Of a DNA stretch of 6,104 nucleotides, positions 6,041 to 6,104 are shown piece by piece (within the stretch, counting starts at the first letter, position 1; each line of letters opens with the position of its first letter). The translations under genes and the position numbers were made by a program. This DNA comes from Clostridiales bacterium (GTDB taxonomy: Bacteria > Bacillota > Desulfitobacteriia > Desulfitobacteriales > Desulfitobacteriaceae): contig DAHVVW010000135.1 in the NCBI GenBank assembly GCA_027357125.1, positions 1 to 6,104 on the forward strand, read 5' to 3'. The notes beneath the pieces are model-generated. The model saw only the letters and a program-made list of their open reading frames with translations. It searched no databases and was not told the origin of the DNA.

Positions 6041-6104
6041 TTAATATCTCTTTCTCACCGAAGTTGACGGTATCCCCAGTTCATCGCGGTATTTAGCCAC
6101 GGTG
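6041..6104 (-). CDS. rpoN: RNA polymerase sigma-54 factor RpoN, C-terminal fragment
   Basis: Only the last 20 complete codons are present; the 5' part lies beyond the right edge. The peptide reads TVAKYRDELGIPSTSVRKRY and ends at TAA (6043-6041). TVAKYR is the core of the RpoN box (ARRTVAKYRE), the signature of sigma-54 C-termini that contacts the -24 promoter element, and the following LxIPS plus basic tail also matches the usual RpoN end. Sigma-54 directs transcription that depends on AAA+ enhancer-binding proteins. The next gene starts 41 bases downstream with no visible terminator, so rpoN may be co-transcribed with the PhoU-family gene. The fragment is short, but the motif is highly specific; whether the gene is intact cannot be judged here. 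Confidence 0.85.
   Translation of the reverse strand, partial: TVAKYRDELGIPSTSVRKRY

Overview
All real genes in this window lie on the minus strand, so biological order runs from high to low coordinates. Strong GGAGG-type Shine-Dalgarno sites, frequent GTG/TTG starts, roughly balanced base composition and the protein flavour suggest a Firmicute, probably a clostridial (Peptococcaceae-like) anaerobe. That assignment is inference from style; no marker gene here settles it.

Layout in transcription order: (1) 6104-6041, the last codons of the sigma-54 factor RpoN, cut by the window edge; (2) 5999-5349, a PhoU-family protein; (3) 5337-3706, a Na+/phosphate cotransporter of the NptA/YjbB family with its own C-terminal PhoU-like domain, apparently started from a rare ATT codon; (4) 3705-3539, an intergenic stretch holding a near-consensus sigma-A promoter; (5) 3538-2843 and 2838-2173, two single-module TrkA/RCK proteins; (6) 2172-2050, a 40-residue membrane mini-protein; (7) 2053-530, the TrkH potassium-channel subunit; (8) 482-1, an exported or membrane-anchored OB-fold protein of unknown role, running off the left edge.

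There are two functional modules. The phosphate module (PhoU plus NptA-type transporter) follows rpoN closely enough for read-through. The potassium module (trkA-trkA-mini-protein-trkH) has its own promoter and is very tightly packed: 4 bases between the trkA genes, no gap from the second trkA to the mini-gene, and a 4-base TTGA overlap from the mini-gene to trkH. The cytosolic TrkA proteins should form the nucleotide-binding RCK ring that gates the TrkH pore. The mini-protein is the most interesting item because it sits, translationally coupled, exactly between regulator and channel.

No rRNA, tRNA, mobile element, CRISPR array, long repeat or convincing intrinsic terminator was found. No stretch over 300 bases lacks a gene.
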